64,000 bases of DNA from Falciphora oryzae (lineage: Eukaryota; Ascomycota; Sordariomycetes; Magnaporthales; Magnaporthaceae). A program made the position numbers and the translations under genes. The DNA lies in NCBI GenBank assembly GCA_000733355.1, contig JNVV01000009.1, positions 473,521-537,520 of the forward strand. Direction: 5' to 3'. The notes below the pieces were generated by a model. That model made no database searches. It saw nothing but the letters and a program-made list of their open reading frames with translations, and was not told the origin of the DNA. Position 1 is the first letter of the stretch. The number at the start of each line of letters is the position of its first letter. Below, piece after piece: positions 1 to 10,890 of this stretch.

Positions 1-2
1 TC

Positions 3-830
3 TACTCGAAAACTCCAGAGCTGGAAACTCTACGCCTCCGCTCGGTGCAGCAGACCTCAACTGAACACGATGATTCTGATGACCCCAAGACACCCATAGT
101 CACTGTGGGCACTGGGGCTCTAGGAGAGATTGAGCAAGCACCAGACTCTTGTCTTGCCCAAGTCCAATCCCAGCGCGAGAAGGAGAAGGGAACTGCTTTC
201 TTCGAGAGACGCCCACGAGTGGTCAACTCGCGTCCAGATGACTCCCGCATTTCAGCCAGCGACCGAGCGAGATGGGACTACGTTCTCCACTCCCTGCAAC
301 ATTACCCGCTTCTAGACGGGAGGTCCAGCCTCGAGCACAACCTCGCGGATGGAACACGCTGCACACATCTCAGACCAGAGCAGCTTGTCGCTGATCATAT
401 TGGCAACTGGCCATCTGATGATCTTCTTCGCAACGTGGATGGCCTCGTTGTGGGTATGGTTCTATGGCTCGCCAACTTCTGCTACGGTGGGATCCACGCC
501 GCCGCCTGGAACGACTATTTCCCAAGCGAAGCTGAGAAGTGGATATGGCGAGCGTCTGCGTCTTATATCACTTTTTGTGGAGGACTTTGGGTCATGCTGA
601 ACTTTCTGGTTGCGAGGTTCCGGAGGCTGAACCGGTTTTGGGAGCACTGGATGGATGGCAAGAAGCCTCTCTGGCAGAGTCTTCTGCTAGGAACCGTGGT
701 TTTTATATGTGGATTTAGCTTAGTATTGGCCCGTGTCTTTATTGTCATTGAGGCCTTCATCAGTGTCAGGGAGATGCCACTGTCTGCATATCGAACTCCG
801 GAGTGGTCGGACATGATTCCGCACTTTTGA
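3..830 (+). CDS. C-terminal part of a fungal multi-pass membrane protein (5' truncated by window edge)
   Basis: The frame is open from base 3 and ends at TGA 828-830, so the gene starts outside the window. The first ~130 residues are polar and look cytosolic. Two hydrophobic stretches follow: one around LVVGMVLWLANFCYGG continuing through SYITFCGGLWVMLNFLVARF, and one around SLLLGTVVFICGFSLVLARV. The signature GGIHAAAWNDYFPSEAEKW between membrane segments recurs in many uncharacterised fungal membrane proteins, where the order is polar N-terminus, TM, Gly-His-Ala-Trp loop, TM pair and a short Ser-Tyr-Arg tail. No catalytic motif is visible and the function is unknown. Any start codon seen inside the window would be internal. 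Confidence 0.7.
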   Translation, partial: YSKTPELETLRLRSVQQTSTEHDDSDDPKTPIVTVGTGALGEIEQAPDSCLAQVQSQREKEKGTAFFERRPRVVNSRPDDSRISASDRARWDYVLHSLQHYPLLDGRSSLEHNLADGTRCTHLRPEQLVADHIGNWPSDDLLRNVDGLVVGMVLWLANFCYGGIHAAAWNDYFPSEAEKWIWRASASYITFCGGLWVMLNFLVARFRRLNRFWEHWMDGKKPLWQSLLLGTVVFICGFSLVLARVFIVIEAFISVREMPLSAYRTPEWSDMIPHF

Positions 831-1334
831 GGAATACATGCAAACGGGGCACACAGCTTCAGAAAGAATGGGGTACATAAGATTTTAAAGAATTATAAGG
901 TTGAATATCAAATGAGCTTTCGATTACTCTTCCGGGACTATTTGTGCACCGAGCCACCACCGTCGAGACGGAGGCGAGCTCGGATCGATTGCCGCTATAA
1001 GTACAGTTTGCTTCAGCCGACAGCTTTCGGAAATGGAGGAAGATTGCGAGAGGGGAAATGCGCCCGAAAGAAGCACGCAAGATTCATGCTGTAGCATCGT
1101 ACCGACGTCACGGTGCGGAAGAATGCCACCAACCCCTCACGTCGGCCGATCTTAACAGTCCGTTATCAAACCATATTCCGTATTGGATCGCGCCCGACAC
1201 TGCTCCTCTTTTGCCCGGCTCTGGCGCCTCCCTGCGCGCCTTTAATATGTCTGCGTCGCCGCCCGCAGCGTTTTAGATGGTGTTACCGCCGGCATCATCG
1301 CTAGCACGGCATCCTTCCTAGTCACACGACAGCC
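831..1334. other. Intergenic region
   Basis: 3' flank of the membrane-protein gene and 5' flank of the GH92 gene, both on the plus strand. Only short unsupported reading frames are present. No clear TATA box was found. Confidence 0.6.
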
Positions 1335-3776
1335 ATGGGGTTCCGCCGCCCATTATCCACTGCGCTCTCAGCGCTCGCCGGCGCCGTAGCATCGGCCGCC
1401 GTGTCGCCCGGGCCGCTAACGCAGTTCGTCGACGTGTTCGCGGGCACGGCGCAGAACAGCGACCCGGGCAACGTCTTCGCGGGGGCGTCGGTGCCGTTCG
1501 GCATGGCCAAGGTGACCATCAACGTCGCCGGCTATGCGCCAGCCGGCTACGTGTCCGAGTCCACCGAGATGGTCAAGGGACTGTCGCCCCTGCACGACTC
1601 GGGCACGGGCAGCGCCGACGGCAGCTACGGCCAGTACAGCATCATGCCCGTCGTGTGCGGCGACTTTGCCTACTGCCCGACAATCGAGACGGACCGCGGG
1701 CTGCGGCGCGACGGCGACGGCGCCAAGGACCAGGGCTTCCCGGGCTACTTCAGCACCCCGCTGGCCAATGGCGTGCTGGTCGAGGCCGCGTCCGCGCAGG
1801 GCGCGTCGCTGGAGCGCTACACCTTCCCGGCCGGCGTCGCCCCGACCCTGGTGCTGGACTGGACCACGGACGGCACGCACTCGTTCAACCATGGTGAGAT
1901 GCAGGCCGACTGGGCCGCCCAGCGCATCCTCATGAACGGAACGTGGTTTAGCAGCTTCGGGCCCAGCATATTCCGGTACGCGGCCTTCCAGTGCGTCGAC
2001 CTGTCCGTCTCGGGCAGGATCACCGACTACGCCTTCTGGGGCGCCAACCCCGAGGGCTGGCACGCGCGGCGCAACGACACGGCCGCCTGGCGCTTCTCGC
2101 CCTGGGCCGAGCGGCGGCGCAACCCGGCACTCACACAGCCGACGCACGCGGGAGCCGTGGTGCGCTTCGGGGCCACCAACGGCACCGTGGTCGTGCGCCG
2201 GGGCGTCTCGTTCGTGTCGGCGGCCAAGGCGTGCGAGAACCTTGAGGCGCAGATCCCGGCGCCCGACTTCGACCGGCTGGTGGTGGACAGCAACGGGCTC
2301 TGGGAGGACAAACTGCGGCGCATTGAGCTGGCCGAAGGCACGCCCGACTATATGCGGCGGCTCTTCTACACCAACCTGTATCGCACCTTCCTGTCGCCCA
2401 ACAACGCCACGGGCGACGCGCCGCCGCCCTACACGGACTCGGCGCACCCCTACTTCGACGGCTTGTACTGCAGCTGGGACACGTACCGCACGCTGTTCCC
2501 TCTTATGGCGCTGACCTCGCCGCGCGACATGGCGCAGATTACCGATTCGTACGTCGACGGCTGGCGCCGAGAAGGCTGGCTGCCCGAGTGCCGCGCCAAC
2601 AACGTCAAGGGCTGGGTGCAGGGCGGCAACAACGGCGTGCCTGTGGTGGCCGACTTTGTGGTCAAGTACGGGGCTCGCGCGGCCGAGCTCGGCGTCAGCA
2701 TGGACGACTACTGGGCCGCGCTCGCGCACGACGTCGACGCCACGCCGCCCAACTGGGACTACGAGGGCCGCAACAACGAGGCCTACAACCGCCTGGGCTA
2801 CATCCCCTACGGCTTCCTTGAGAGCGGCGCCGTCGGCCAGCACACGCGCGAGTTCAGCCGCGGGCTCGAGTACGCCTTTGGCGACTTCGCGGCCGCCATG
2901 GCCGCGCGGGCGCTGGGCAAGCCGCGCGACACGTGGCAGCCGCTGCTGGACCGCAGCCTCGGGTACGCCACCAACTACAACATGGCGCTCGAGTCGGACG
3001 GCTTCCGCGGCTTCGTGGCGCGCCGGCTCGCCAACGGCACGTTCCTGCCGTCGAACCCGGTCGACTGCTCGCCGCGCGACAGCAACACAACGCGGCCGTG
3101 CAGCCTGCAGTCCACCAACGTCTATGGCGGCCACGAGAGCTCGTCGTGGGAGTACAGCTTCTACGCGCCGCACGACGGGGCGGGGCTGGTGCGGCTGCTG
3201 GGCGGCAACGACACCTTCGCCGCGCGCCTGCGCCACTTCTTCGACGCGGGCTACAACGTCGTCGGCAACGAGCCCAGCTTCCAGACGCCGTCGCTGTTCC
3301 ACCACGTCGGCCTGCCGGGGAGCTCGGTGCGCCAGTCGCGCCGCATCGTGCTAGACAACTTCAACCTCACGCGCGGCGGCTCGCCCGGCAACGACGACAA
3401 CGCCGCCATGTCGAGCCTGGTGGTCTGGTACATGCTGGGCTTCTACCCCGTGCCCGCCTCCGCCGAGATGCTGGTGCTGTCGCCCTTTGTGCCGGGCTAC
3501 ACGGTCCACAACGAGCTGCTGGGCGACGTGCGCGTCACCGTCACGGGCTTCGATCCCGCCGGCCTCAACAGCACCGTCCCCGACGGCGCGCGCGTGTTTG
3601 TCGACGACCTGAGGCTGGACGGCAAGTCCATGGGCCGGTGCCGCATCGACTTTGACCAGTTCTTCTCCGCCAAGAACGTCGAGTTCGTCATGACGGCCGA
3701 GGAGAAGGCGGGCTGCGCCGGGCAAGAGCCCAGCAGCGTGAGCTCGGGCGGCTTTCCGGTGCCGCGAGCGTCTTGA
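1335..3776 (+). CDS. Secreted GH92-family alpha-mannosidase
   Basis: Single-exon gene of 813 residues starting at ATG 1335 with a good purine context. Residues 1-22 form a signal peptide ending in an Ala-rich region. The mature protein opens with FVDVFAGTAQNSDPGNVFAG, the N-terminal sandwich motif of GH92. The C-terminal (alpha/alpha)6 domain has GGHESSSWEYSFY (near residues 599-610), carrying the family's acid Glu (about E601), and GNDDNAAMSS (near 685-694), carrying the catalytic Asp cluster. Full length and motif order are as in fungal GH92. Family members are calcium-dependent, inverting exo-acting alpha-mannosidases that trim N-glycans or fungal mannan. Many N-glycosylation sequons fit secretion. 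Linkage specificity (alpha-1,2 or other) cannot be read from sequence. Very GC-rich codon use explains long open frames on the other strand. Confidence 0.93.
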   Translation: MGFRRPLSTALSALAGAVASAAVSPGPLTQFVDVFAGTAQNSDPGNVFAGASVPFGMAKVTINVAGYAPAGYVSESTEMVKGLSPLHDSGTGSADGSYGQYSIMPVVCGDFAYCPTIETDRGLRRDGDGAKDQGFPGYFSTPLANGVLVEAASAQGASLERYTFPAGVAPTLVLDWTTDGTHSFNHGEMQADWAAQRILMNGTWFSSFGPSIFRYAAFQCVDLSVSGRITDYAFWGANPEGWHARRNDTAAWRFSPWAERRRNPALTQPTHAGAVVRFGATNGTVVVRRGVSFVSAAKACENLEAQIPAPDFDRLVVDSNGLWEDKLRRIELAEGTPDYMRRLFYTNLYRTFLSPNNATGDAPPPYTDSAHPYFDGLYCSWDTYRTLFPLMALTSPRDMAQITDSYVDGWRREGWLPECRANNVKGWVQGGNNGVPVVADFVVKYGARAAELGVSMDDYWAALAHDVDATPPNWDYEGRNNEAYNRLGYIPYGFLESGAVGQHTREFSRGLEYAFGDFAAAMAARALGKPRDTWQPLLDRSLGYATNYNMALESDGFRGFVARRLANGTFLPSNPVDCSPRDSNTTRPCSLQSTNVYGGHESSSWEYSFYAPHDGAGLVRLLGGNDTFAARLRHFFDAGYNVVGNEPSFQTPSLFHHVGLPGSSVRQSRRIVLDNFNLTRGGSPGNDDNAAMSSLVVWYMLGFYPVPASAEMLVLSPFVPGYTVHNELLGDVRVTVTGFDPAGLNSTVPDGARVFVDDLRLDGKSMGRCRIDFDQFFSAKNVEFVMTAEEKAGCAGQEPSSVSSGGFPVPRAS

Positions 3777-5165
3777 ACGAGAAAAACGGAATTAGTCTCC
3801 CAGTTTTGCTCGCTGTATTGAAACATCCGCCTGTGTGTATCGTCCAACCTGTACACACCCATATTGCTTAATTTGCTAAAGGAGCATTTTGGTTTGCCCA
3901 GGAGGGCCTTACCTACTGCTAAGCTTAGCACTGGTTGTGCCGCCTATCGCCGACCCGTGTGATCCTCTTTTGGTACCGAGCTGCTCTATTTCAAGGCCAG
4001 GGGAGATTCATTAACTGATTCTAGAACTCTGGTTCCTGCCTCGACGACACAAGCTTCGCGTGCCCCTTTACATAGGGCTGGCGCCGCCATAATGGCTGTC
4101 ATATGTAGCACGCAGGGACCCTAAACCCGATTCGAGTCCTCGCGCCGCCGACGGCCGAAGCCAACATTATTTGCCCCTTTTGTACTGTTGATAGAGCCGA
4201 GCATCCAGCTGCGCTGCAGGGGCGAGCTAGCTCGTCAAATCAGCGGGCCTCAGATCCTTCGTCAGCTCAGTTATCTCCCAGGCTACCGGATTCGGGGACC
4301 GAGTGCTGACGGCGTCACCCCACGGAAGGATCAATAAAATGGTTGCATCACAGTCCTCGGGCCACGTTCCAAGGCTGCTTGCTGCGCATGCGCGATCCCC
4401 CGATGAGATCTCTGCAAGGCACCCGCACACAAGGAGACTTGGTATGCAGGGCAGTGGGGGTGGTGTGTTGACCTCTGATGCATGTGAAAATGCCAGGTCA
4501 GTCGCTGCAATAATTGACAATAAAAGGGGCTCGCCGTTGTCGTCTAGGATGGGTTTCGGTGACGTTTTGAACGGCCCGACCAAAATCCCATTAGCCTGGT
4601 AATATTGCTCGCTGGCGGGGGAAGGATGCGAATTGGAATGAGCCACCACGTCAGGGGCGCCTCCGGACGAAGCCACCAGGCCATGTCATCCACGGATTCG
4701 AGGTCCAGCCAGCCTCGGGGCCTGCCGAAATGTCTCCGGATCGAGCTTCGATGGACATTCCTTCGGGTGGACGTACTCACCGAACCCCTTCGGGGCGAAC
4801 ACTCACCTTACCACTGGCGATCCCGCGAACGGCTCCGAAGAGGATGGATGCTAGGGCGAAAAGGGGGCACGCCGGCCTCGAAAAGAGTCCTGATACAGTG
4901 ACCGAGCTTGCTGACAGTGTAAAAGAGCTGATAGCAATAAGACTGTTAAGGGAATGGGCCGTGTATAAATATGGGCGTGTTCTCAGGCAAGTTCTGGTCG
5001 GAAGAAGAGGCGGACCGTCGCGAGCATTCCGCGTCCGAGACAGACCAGCCTCCGATATCTCTACGACCACGCCCTCTGCCGCGAGTTTGCACATAAAGAA
5101 TTACGACTTTATCCCCAATCTAGAACCTCCACCCCTGATCACCCCTAAAGTCATCTCATCCAACA
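3777..5165. other. Intergenic region, 1.39 kb
   Basis: Holds the GH92 3' flank and the upstream region of the small secreted-protein gene at 5166. A TATA box is listed separately. An open frame on plus from 4730 runs into the next gene only because the short intron and 5' leader happen to lack stops. Nothing else supported. Confidence 0.55.
4964..4971 (+). promoter_or_regulatory. Probable TATA box of the Asp f 4-like gene
   Basis: TATAAATA lies about 195 bp upstream of the ATG at 5166, followed by a pyrimidine-rich leader, as expected for a strongly expressed fungal secreted-protein gene. Confidence 0.5.
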
Positions 5166-6013
5166 ATGTTCTTCTCCGCCGCAGCCCTCCTAGGCCTGGT
5201 CGCCACGGCCACGGCTACCTACATCCCGCACCACATCGAGTAAGCAGCCCTGACACCCGGAATCACCACAGCCTGGCCGGTACCTATGCTAACTCCTCTT
5301 CTATCAGGTACAACGACACTGTCGTCGGCATCGAAAAGCGCGCCTTTAGCTGCAGCTCGCCCGTCAAGGGGCTGGCCAAGGCCGACTGCGAGCACATGTC
5401 CAAGATCGGCATGGCCGGGCAGGGCGCCAACCCGACGAGCAAGAACAACAACATGTGGATCGGCACCCAGGGCCCCAACAAGTTCAAGTTCATCAACCGC
5501 TCCAACCCCTCGTGCCCCATCAACGTCATCGTCTGGCACATGCCGCCGGGGGACTACCAGTCGTCCTTCATGAACGTCCGCAAGCCCAAGATCTCGTACA
5601 CGCTAGCCAAGGCGGGGGACTCGGTCGCCGTGTCCATGGTCAACGGCATCAGCGGCGGCTGGGCGGGGCTGTACAACCGCGACACCAAGCTGTCGAGCAT
5701 CGGCCAGATCTACAACACCTGGGGGGAGTTCACGACGGGCCAGTACGGCACCGTCGACGTCAGCCGCCTGGTCCGCATGAACGGAAACCCCATGAGCATC
5801 AAGACGGGCGGCGGCTGCACGTCCAACATGAGCAAGTGCGTCTTCGTCTGCAAGAGCGGCAACACCTGCGGCGCGTCCAAGAGCTACAACCTCAAGGACT
5901 GCCAGCCCGGCAGCCAGCCCCACGCCACCTACGGCACCTACGACGGCAACCCTACTGGCGGTTGCCAGGGCTTTTCCAACGGGGGCTCCATCACCATCGA
6001 CCTCTCCCGCTGA
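5166..6013 (+). CDS. Small secreted protein resembling Asp f 4 / putative effector family
   Basis: Two exons, 5166-5239 and 5308-6013. The 68-nt intron (GTAAGC..TATCAG) has a GCTAAC branch site. The product is 259 residues. It starts MFFSAAALLGLVATATATYI, a signal peptide; a Lys-Arg pair follows (IEKRAFSC), a possible Kex2 site. The mature region keeps motifs I associate with the Asp f 4-type family: a Trp-Gly-Glu-Phe block (YNTWGEFTTGQYGTVDVSR), GCTSNMSKCVFVC, then GSQPHATYGTYDG and GGCQGFSNGG. About eight Cys suggest disulfides. Members are secreted and include an IgE-binding Aspergillus antigen and proteins annotated as effectors; molecular role is unknown. The family name is from memory, not a search. 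Confidence 0.75.
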
Positions 6014-6401
6014 GCGAGACTTGATGCGTGCTCGGGGGTTCTTTGTCATTCGCTTCTCGCGCTTGATGACTTTCACTCTTTGGGTTTCCTTGGCTTATTT
6101 GCTTCCCTTTCTTACCCCTCGACACAACCCCACAACATCTCCCTCTGCTCTTCCAACCTGTGGGGGAGCATGAAACGTACACGACCCTGTCCGTCAGCTT
6201 TGAGCGCCTGTGTTCCTCGATTTTGACTCTTCCTGTACATATCTTGAACGTTATTTTCCTTTCCCACCTACTTGTCATATTTTTATTCCTTGTAGATACT
6301 ATCTATTTTATATACTTATGCTCTATCCAATCCGGATCTTCTCCCTCTTTCTGCAATGTCCAATCCGTCCATCATCACTTCATTACGGGTAGACAGTCAG
6401 T
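6014..6401. other. Convergent 3' region
   Basis: Shared downstream region between the plus-strand secreted-protein gene and the minus-strand TAP-like hydrolase. Pyrimidine-rich; no gene seen. Confidence 0.5.
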
Positions 6402-8828
6402 CTATGCAACCGAAAATCGCCGCCTCCAAAACCTAGCCGACGCCTTTCGGGAGAGCTCCGAGACGGCATATGTTAAATCGGCCGTCTCTTGCGACATAAT
6501 AACTGATGTAGGATCTGTGAAGGCAGATGGCCCGACATAACCCCCAAAGGGCTGCTGATCGGCCTCGCACTCGGTGCCATGCGGTGGCAGCAGCCCCTCT
6601 TGGAAATACGCTCTGATCCGCGCGGCCGTGCACGTTGACGGTGCGGCGAGCGTGGTGTGCCCGTACGAATTTTGCACCAGGACCACGGAACCCTCAAACC
6701 CCCGAGAGTTGTTGCGCGCGCTGACCAGTGGCGTCACGTTGTCGGCCATGTTTGCAACGAAGAGAACGGGGAACCCCGTCTTGACCTCGAAAGTATCTGG
6801 ATTCCGGGGCAGCATCATCGTCAGCTAAGATCTACCATGAAATAAATTCGTAGGGGACAGTGCAGCTACAGGACACTCACCAGTAAACCGCCACTTCGGC
6901 CTGACCCGTCTCCCGACACAAGCCGACTTGACGACGCTGTTTACTGCGCCGACGGCAAAGCTGACATTGCGTAGCTCCTCGGCGATCAACGAAAGGTTCT
7001 GCACCGTCTTGTTGCCCCACGGTTCCGAGTCCGCACACAGCACGGCCGGGAACACATCCTCGGTGTCTTCGGCTATGGACGACGGTGGAACGGTTGGTTC
7101 GACCGGGTTGGGGCCGGAAGGGCAGAAGGACTCGAACGGCAATGAGTGACTCGCGCCCGCCATGCGCAAGAACGGGAGGCCGTTGCCGGTCTCGAGGGCA
7201 GCAAGGACGCGAGAGAACTCGGGGAAGAGGTACAGAGGCTGGTAAAGGACTGAAGACAGCATGCGCCGCAGGCTGGAGTAACTTATGATCTGGGGCATTC
7301 CAGGGGCCTCATCGTCATCGTCGGTATCGTCCGTCTTGCCCGGCACGATGACGGGCCTTTCCCGCAGGCTTTCCAGCAGGTCTCGGAATCTCGTCTCGAC
7401 TTGGGTGGGTGAGGGCTCGTAGAAAGCACATTTAATCGGTCCGGCTTGGGAGCAGAGCTTGTAAAAGCTATCGAGTACCTTGTCGGCATCGCGAATGAAG
7501 TTGATGTGTATTCCCCTGTACCATTCGTTGTAGTCGACGTTGCCTGCGAGACAAGAACGAGGCATGAAGAATTAACCCAGACCCTTGATCTGTCACATGG
7601 GAAACGCCAGGCAATGCAAGCTCACCATCAGACACCAGTCGCTCGACTTTATCCGGGTACATGGCAGCAAAGGTCCCGCCGAGGATGGTGCCGTAGCTAA
7701 AACCCCAGTATCTGAGCTTGTCATGCCCCATCTGGTTGAGGATCTCGAGCATGTCGCGGGCATGCGAGGCCGTACTTGTGTGTCGCAGGATACCTGACTT
7801 GGCCATTGCTGCCTCGCAGCGGGACGAAACAGCGGCGGCCCGGGCGTATTCATCGCAAATGACCCCTGGATGCGAGTCTGACACGCCGACCTCGGAGAGC
7901 CTCCAGAAGCCGCGCTCCTGGACTGAGCCCCAGCACTCTATCCTTGGCACGGAGGCGCCGACTATGGCTCTGGTCAGACGTGGTCTACCCGGAGTCGATG
8001 GACTTAGGACGAGAGCCGAAATATCACATACCTCCGCGAGGGTCGAACGTGACGATATCCTTGAAACGAGACAACTGTCAGCAAGAGTTCTCGAAAATAA
8101 GACGTGGCAGACTGGTCCGGTACATGGTTCGCGCCAATGATGGTCTGGATATGTTTGCCATGGTCCAGCATGGACCAGATGCCGGAGCCGCCAGGTCCCT
8201 AGAAAAAGTCAGAAGATGGCCTAACGGTATCTGGGAGGCGACGATGCCACGCCGGATGACCCACTCACCCCTGGATTAAAGAAGGCAGGGCCACGGTAGT
8301 CCGTCATGCTGGTGGCGCGGAGGCGTATCACGGCCAACACGACGCGGCTCTCATCGGATGGGTCCAGCCAGTCCATCGGGACCTACACATCGGGGGAAAT
8401 GTTAGATCATCAGATAATATTGTCTGGTAGGAAGAAGGCCGCCTTACATCCAGGCGAGCACAATCGTAGCCATCATCGTAGCATCGATGCCACTTTAGGG
8501 ACCTGCTGGGTTCAAGCTGCTGGGGGTCAGCAAAGAGTGCGCCATGTGGACTTTCCCGCCGTCGAAGGGCTCAAAGGGGACATACTGCTGCCCAAGACCA
8601 CCCGCTGTCCGAGCTTGTCGCTGTCGAGGGTGTAGTTTGTCGAAAAAGAGCGTTCGCGGGGCGGGTGACGGCAGATCGGTAGCCCGCGCCCAGGAAGACG
8701 AGGAGGACAACGACGGCCGCCCATTGAGCGTATCGTCTTCGATCGGGAGCGGTGCGCGCATTTTTGACGCGATGGTCGAGCGGCGGGACGCGGCAGTCAG
8801 CCGCAGGGTCCAGTTTAGGGTTCCTCAT
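6402..8828 (-). CDS. TAP-like (tripeptidyl-aminopeptidase type) alpha/beta hydrolase with N-terminal membrane anchor
   Basis: Eight exons read on the minus strand: 8586-8828, 8448-8519, 8269-8382, 8124-8198, 8032-8059, 7626-7961, 6881-7543 and 6402-6796. All phases agree, giving 641 residues. One membrane segment lies at about 36-55 (AQWAAVVVLLVFLGAGY), so the enzyme is a type II membrane or signal-anchored secreted protein. Family landmarks are CARLDVPMDWLDP, FFNPGGPGGSG (oxyanion region), DIVTFDPRGVG, the nucleophile elbow GFSYGT (about S266), NMADNVTP (about D529) and NSYGHTT (about H557) in the C-terminal TAP-like domain. The last acceptor was chosen as CCAG at 6797-6800 because the nearer AG breaks phase. 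Related enzymes cleave short peptides or esters; the substrate here is unknown. Confidence 0.85.
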
Positions 8829-10069
8829 CTGGCGTCAGATACAGAGCTCGTGCGGGAAAAAAAAAACAAAGGTCGCGACACAATCATATAATACAGAGCA
8901 GCATTATCATCGGCGGCATACCCCTCCATAGCCCGAGGAGGAGGGGACGGAGGGCTGTGGTCAAATAAATCGCACGGGAAGGCCGCCGAGGGTGGGCAGC
9001 CCAATGTCTCGGGGACGAGAAACTGACGTGAACCCAGCGAGGAATCCCCCAGGTTCAGCTGGCCCGCGCCCGAACAGTGAATTGGCCTCAGCAGGAAAAG
9101 AGCTGCGGGACAGAGGGACGCCGCCCAATCAGCGGCCAGTGTTTTATCAGCACTGCAGCTGCCCTACGCGAGCTAATGCCAAGGCGACAGCTCAGCAGGG
9201 GATCGACGGTGCATGGCAGCACGAAGTTCGAATGAATCAAGCCTGGAGTCGTGGGTTCGTTTAGATCCCGTCGGCCGGGAGAGTCGGTCGCACAGTTTCT
9301 TATCTTGCCTGTTGACTCGCTCTCGTAAAGTTTCGGTACTGAAATAATGATCGATGTTGTTCTGTCGAAATTCGTACCGGCTCCTCGGCACGCCCCGACT
9401 TAGTAGCATAGATCTTGACAAGAAACTCGCTAGATACCTTTGCTTCCTTCTGACGCCGAACAATGCATGAAACCCATCCCGACTTTGGGTCGCATCCATC
9501 CTTGTCAGATCTAGCTAACCCCTAGACGACATGCCTTGTGCAGATCTTGCCTTGAACAACTTTACAGGTGCACCCCTTCCTAATGGTGCAGTATGCTTGA
9601 CCTCCTACCTTCGAGGGGAAAAAAGAGAACCCGGTGTGGCTACGAACCACTGGAGACTGTATTGTATTCGGACAACACATTTAGGCCCTCGCGATCAGAG
9701 AGTTGGAGTCCTCACATCAGTCTCCTCCGACATAGCAATGTCGCCATAGCGTCAGCTACATCTCTACCACCCCTTGGGCTTCCTCCTTTATTCTCAAGCC
9801 ATACAAGGCTAGGTCTGACGTTCAACTGGGCCAAGCATGGACACCCGCCGTGCACTGGTTGGCTCTTGGCAGCTTTTCGCGCCCAAAGTCAAGGGCTTTC
9901 AGCTGGAGGCCTGCTCGAAAGTATCCTCGGGCAGCTAGGCATCAGGACGTCATTATTTATGTGGAAGGGAGACGGGTAATTAGGTAGGTGCTTACATGAG
10001 TAGCCAGAACTCTCTCTCTTTCTCCATGAGTCTTTTCCCTAATCAGAAGTTTCCAACCCGAGGACGAAA
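8829..10069. other. Intergenic region between divergent genes, 1.24 kb
   Basis: Upstream of the minus-strand hydrolase and of the plus-strand HET locus, so it holds both promoters. Only short frames; no RNA gene or repeat recognised. Confidence 0.5.
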
Positions 10070-10890
10070 ATGGAGCCAACATCAGCCCCGAAGATGGACC
10101 CCGACTTAATACCCCCGGCTCCCCTCAAACTGGAGGTCATGGCTCGAGCGATGAGTAAAGGCGTCGGTGTGTGGTGGGGGCTCTGCCTTATCTCCAGCAC
10201 CCTCCCCAGCCTGACCTCTTCCGTGACAGCAACCATGGCAACCACGCTCGCGATTTTTGCAACACCACTGGCCCTGCCGGCTCCGAGGTCACCCGAGCTG
10301 AACCCTCGATACGCCGACTTTGCCAGGCACGAGTTGCACGTCTGGAAACCCAAAACGCTCGCCACAACGTAATTGCCGCGGCCAATGCCTTGCTGCTGCA
10401 CACCACGGCTGCGTGGCTGATGCCCTGCTGGAACCCCCTGGCGAGAGTCGGTGTGATGTTTGCCATCGTCTACGGAGGAGGTCCGCTGCTGCTGCTCGCC
10501 GCCATAGGGGCAAAACGGTTACAAAGGCTTTGTGCAATCGAGAATGCGTCCGGCGCCATTGATCGATGCCTCTCTCGGGTGCAATTGCACAAACGTTTGG
10601 AGGCGGTGAGGTCGCCGTTTATTCGGGATTTCCTATGGCTACTGGCTTTAACCGGCCCACTCATCCTTCTCGATTTGCTCGCCATCTGGTTAACAACCGC
10701 AAAAGCACCTTTGTCGTTCGGGCCACTGTTTCTTGTGCGTGCCAGGCGGTATCGCCTGAAGATCTCCAAGCAGGCGTCTCGCGCTCTCTCTCGACTAACC
10801 CGAAGCCCGCGAAATTTCTATGAGCATGTGCGAATAACGAGTGACCTTGAAAGGGAGCCGAGCGCGCAGGGCAGGGCGGTGTCGGCATAA
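10070..10890 (+). CDS. Unresolved 5' exons with membrane segments, probably part of the HET gene
   Basis: Two overlapping open frames look coding. The first starts at ATG 10070 (100 codons) with a hydrophobic run around GVGVWWGLCLISS and LAIFATPLALPA. The second frame runs to TAA 10888-10890 and contains two clear membrane segments, MFAIVYGGGPLLLLAAIGA and DFLWLLALTGPLILLDLLAIW, separated by a basic helix. The HET-domain frame that follows has no ATG before its core motif, so its start must lie here, joined by introns or interrupted by frame shifts. I could not find splice sites that join all three frames cleanly. Alternatives are a separate small membrane-protein gene or a decayed 5' end. 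Confidence 0.4.

Noticed and set aside
1416..3305. 629-codon open frame on the minus strand inside the GH92 gene
   Set aside because: Antisense shadow of a GC-rich gene; Arg/Ala/Val-rich product without motifs.
4120..4160. B-box-like GATTCGAGTCC as a tRNA gene
   Set aside because: Flanking bases do not form a T-arm stem and no acceptor or anticodon arm is present.
4730..5240. Extension of the Asp f 4-like frame upstream to 4730
   Set aside because: It would read through the TATA box, leader and intron; the spliced form from 5166 starts with a proper signal peptide.
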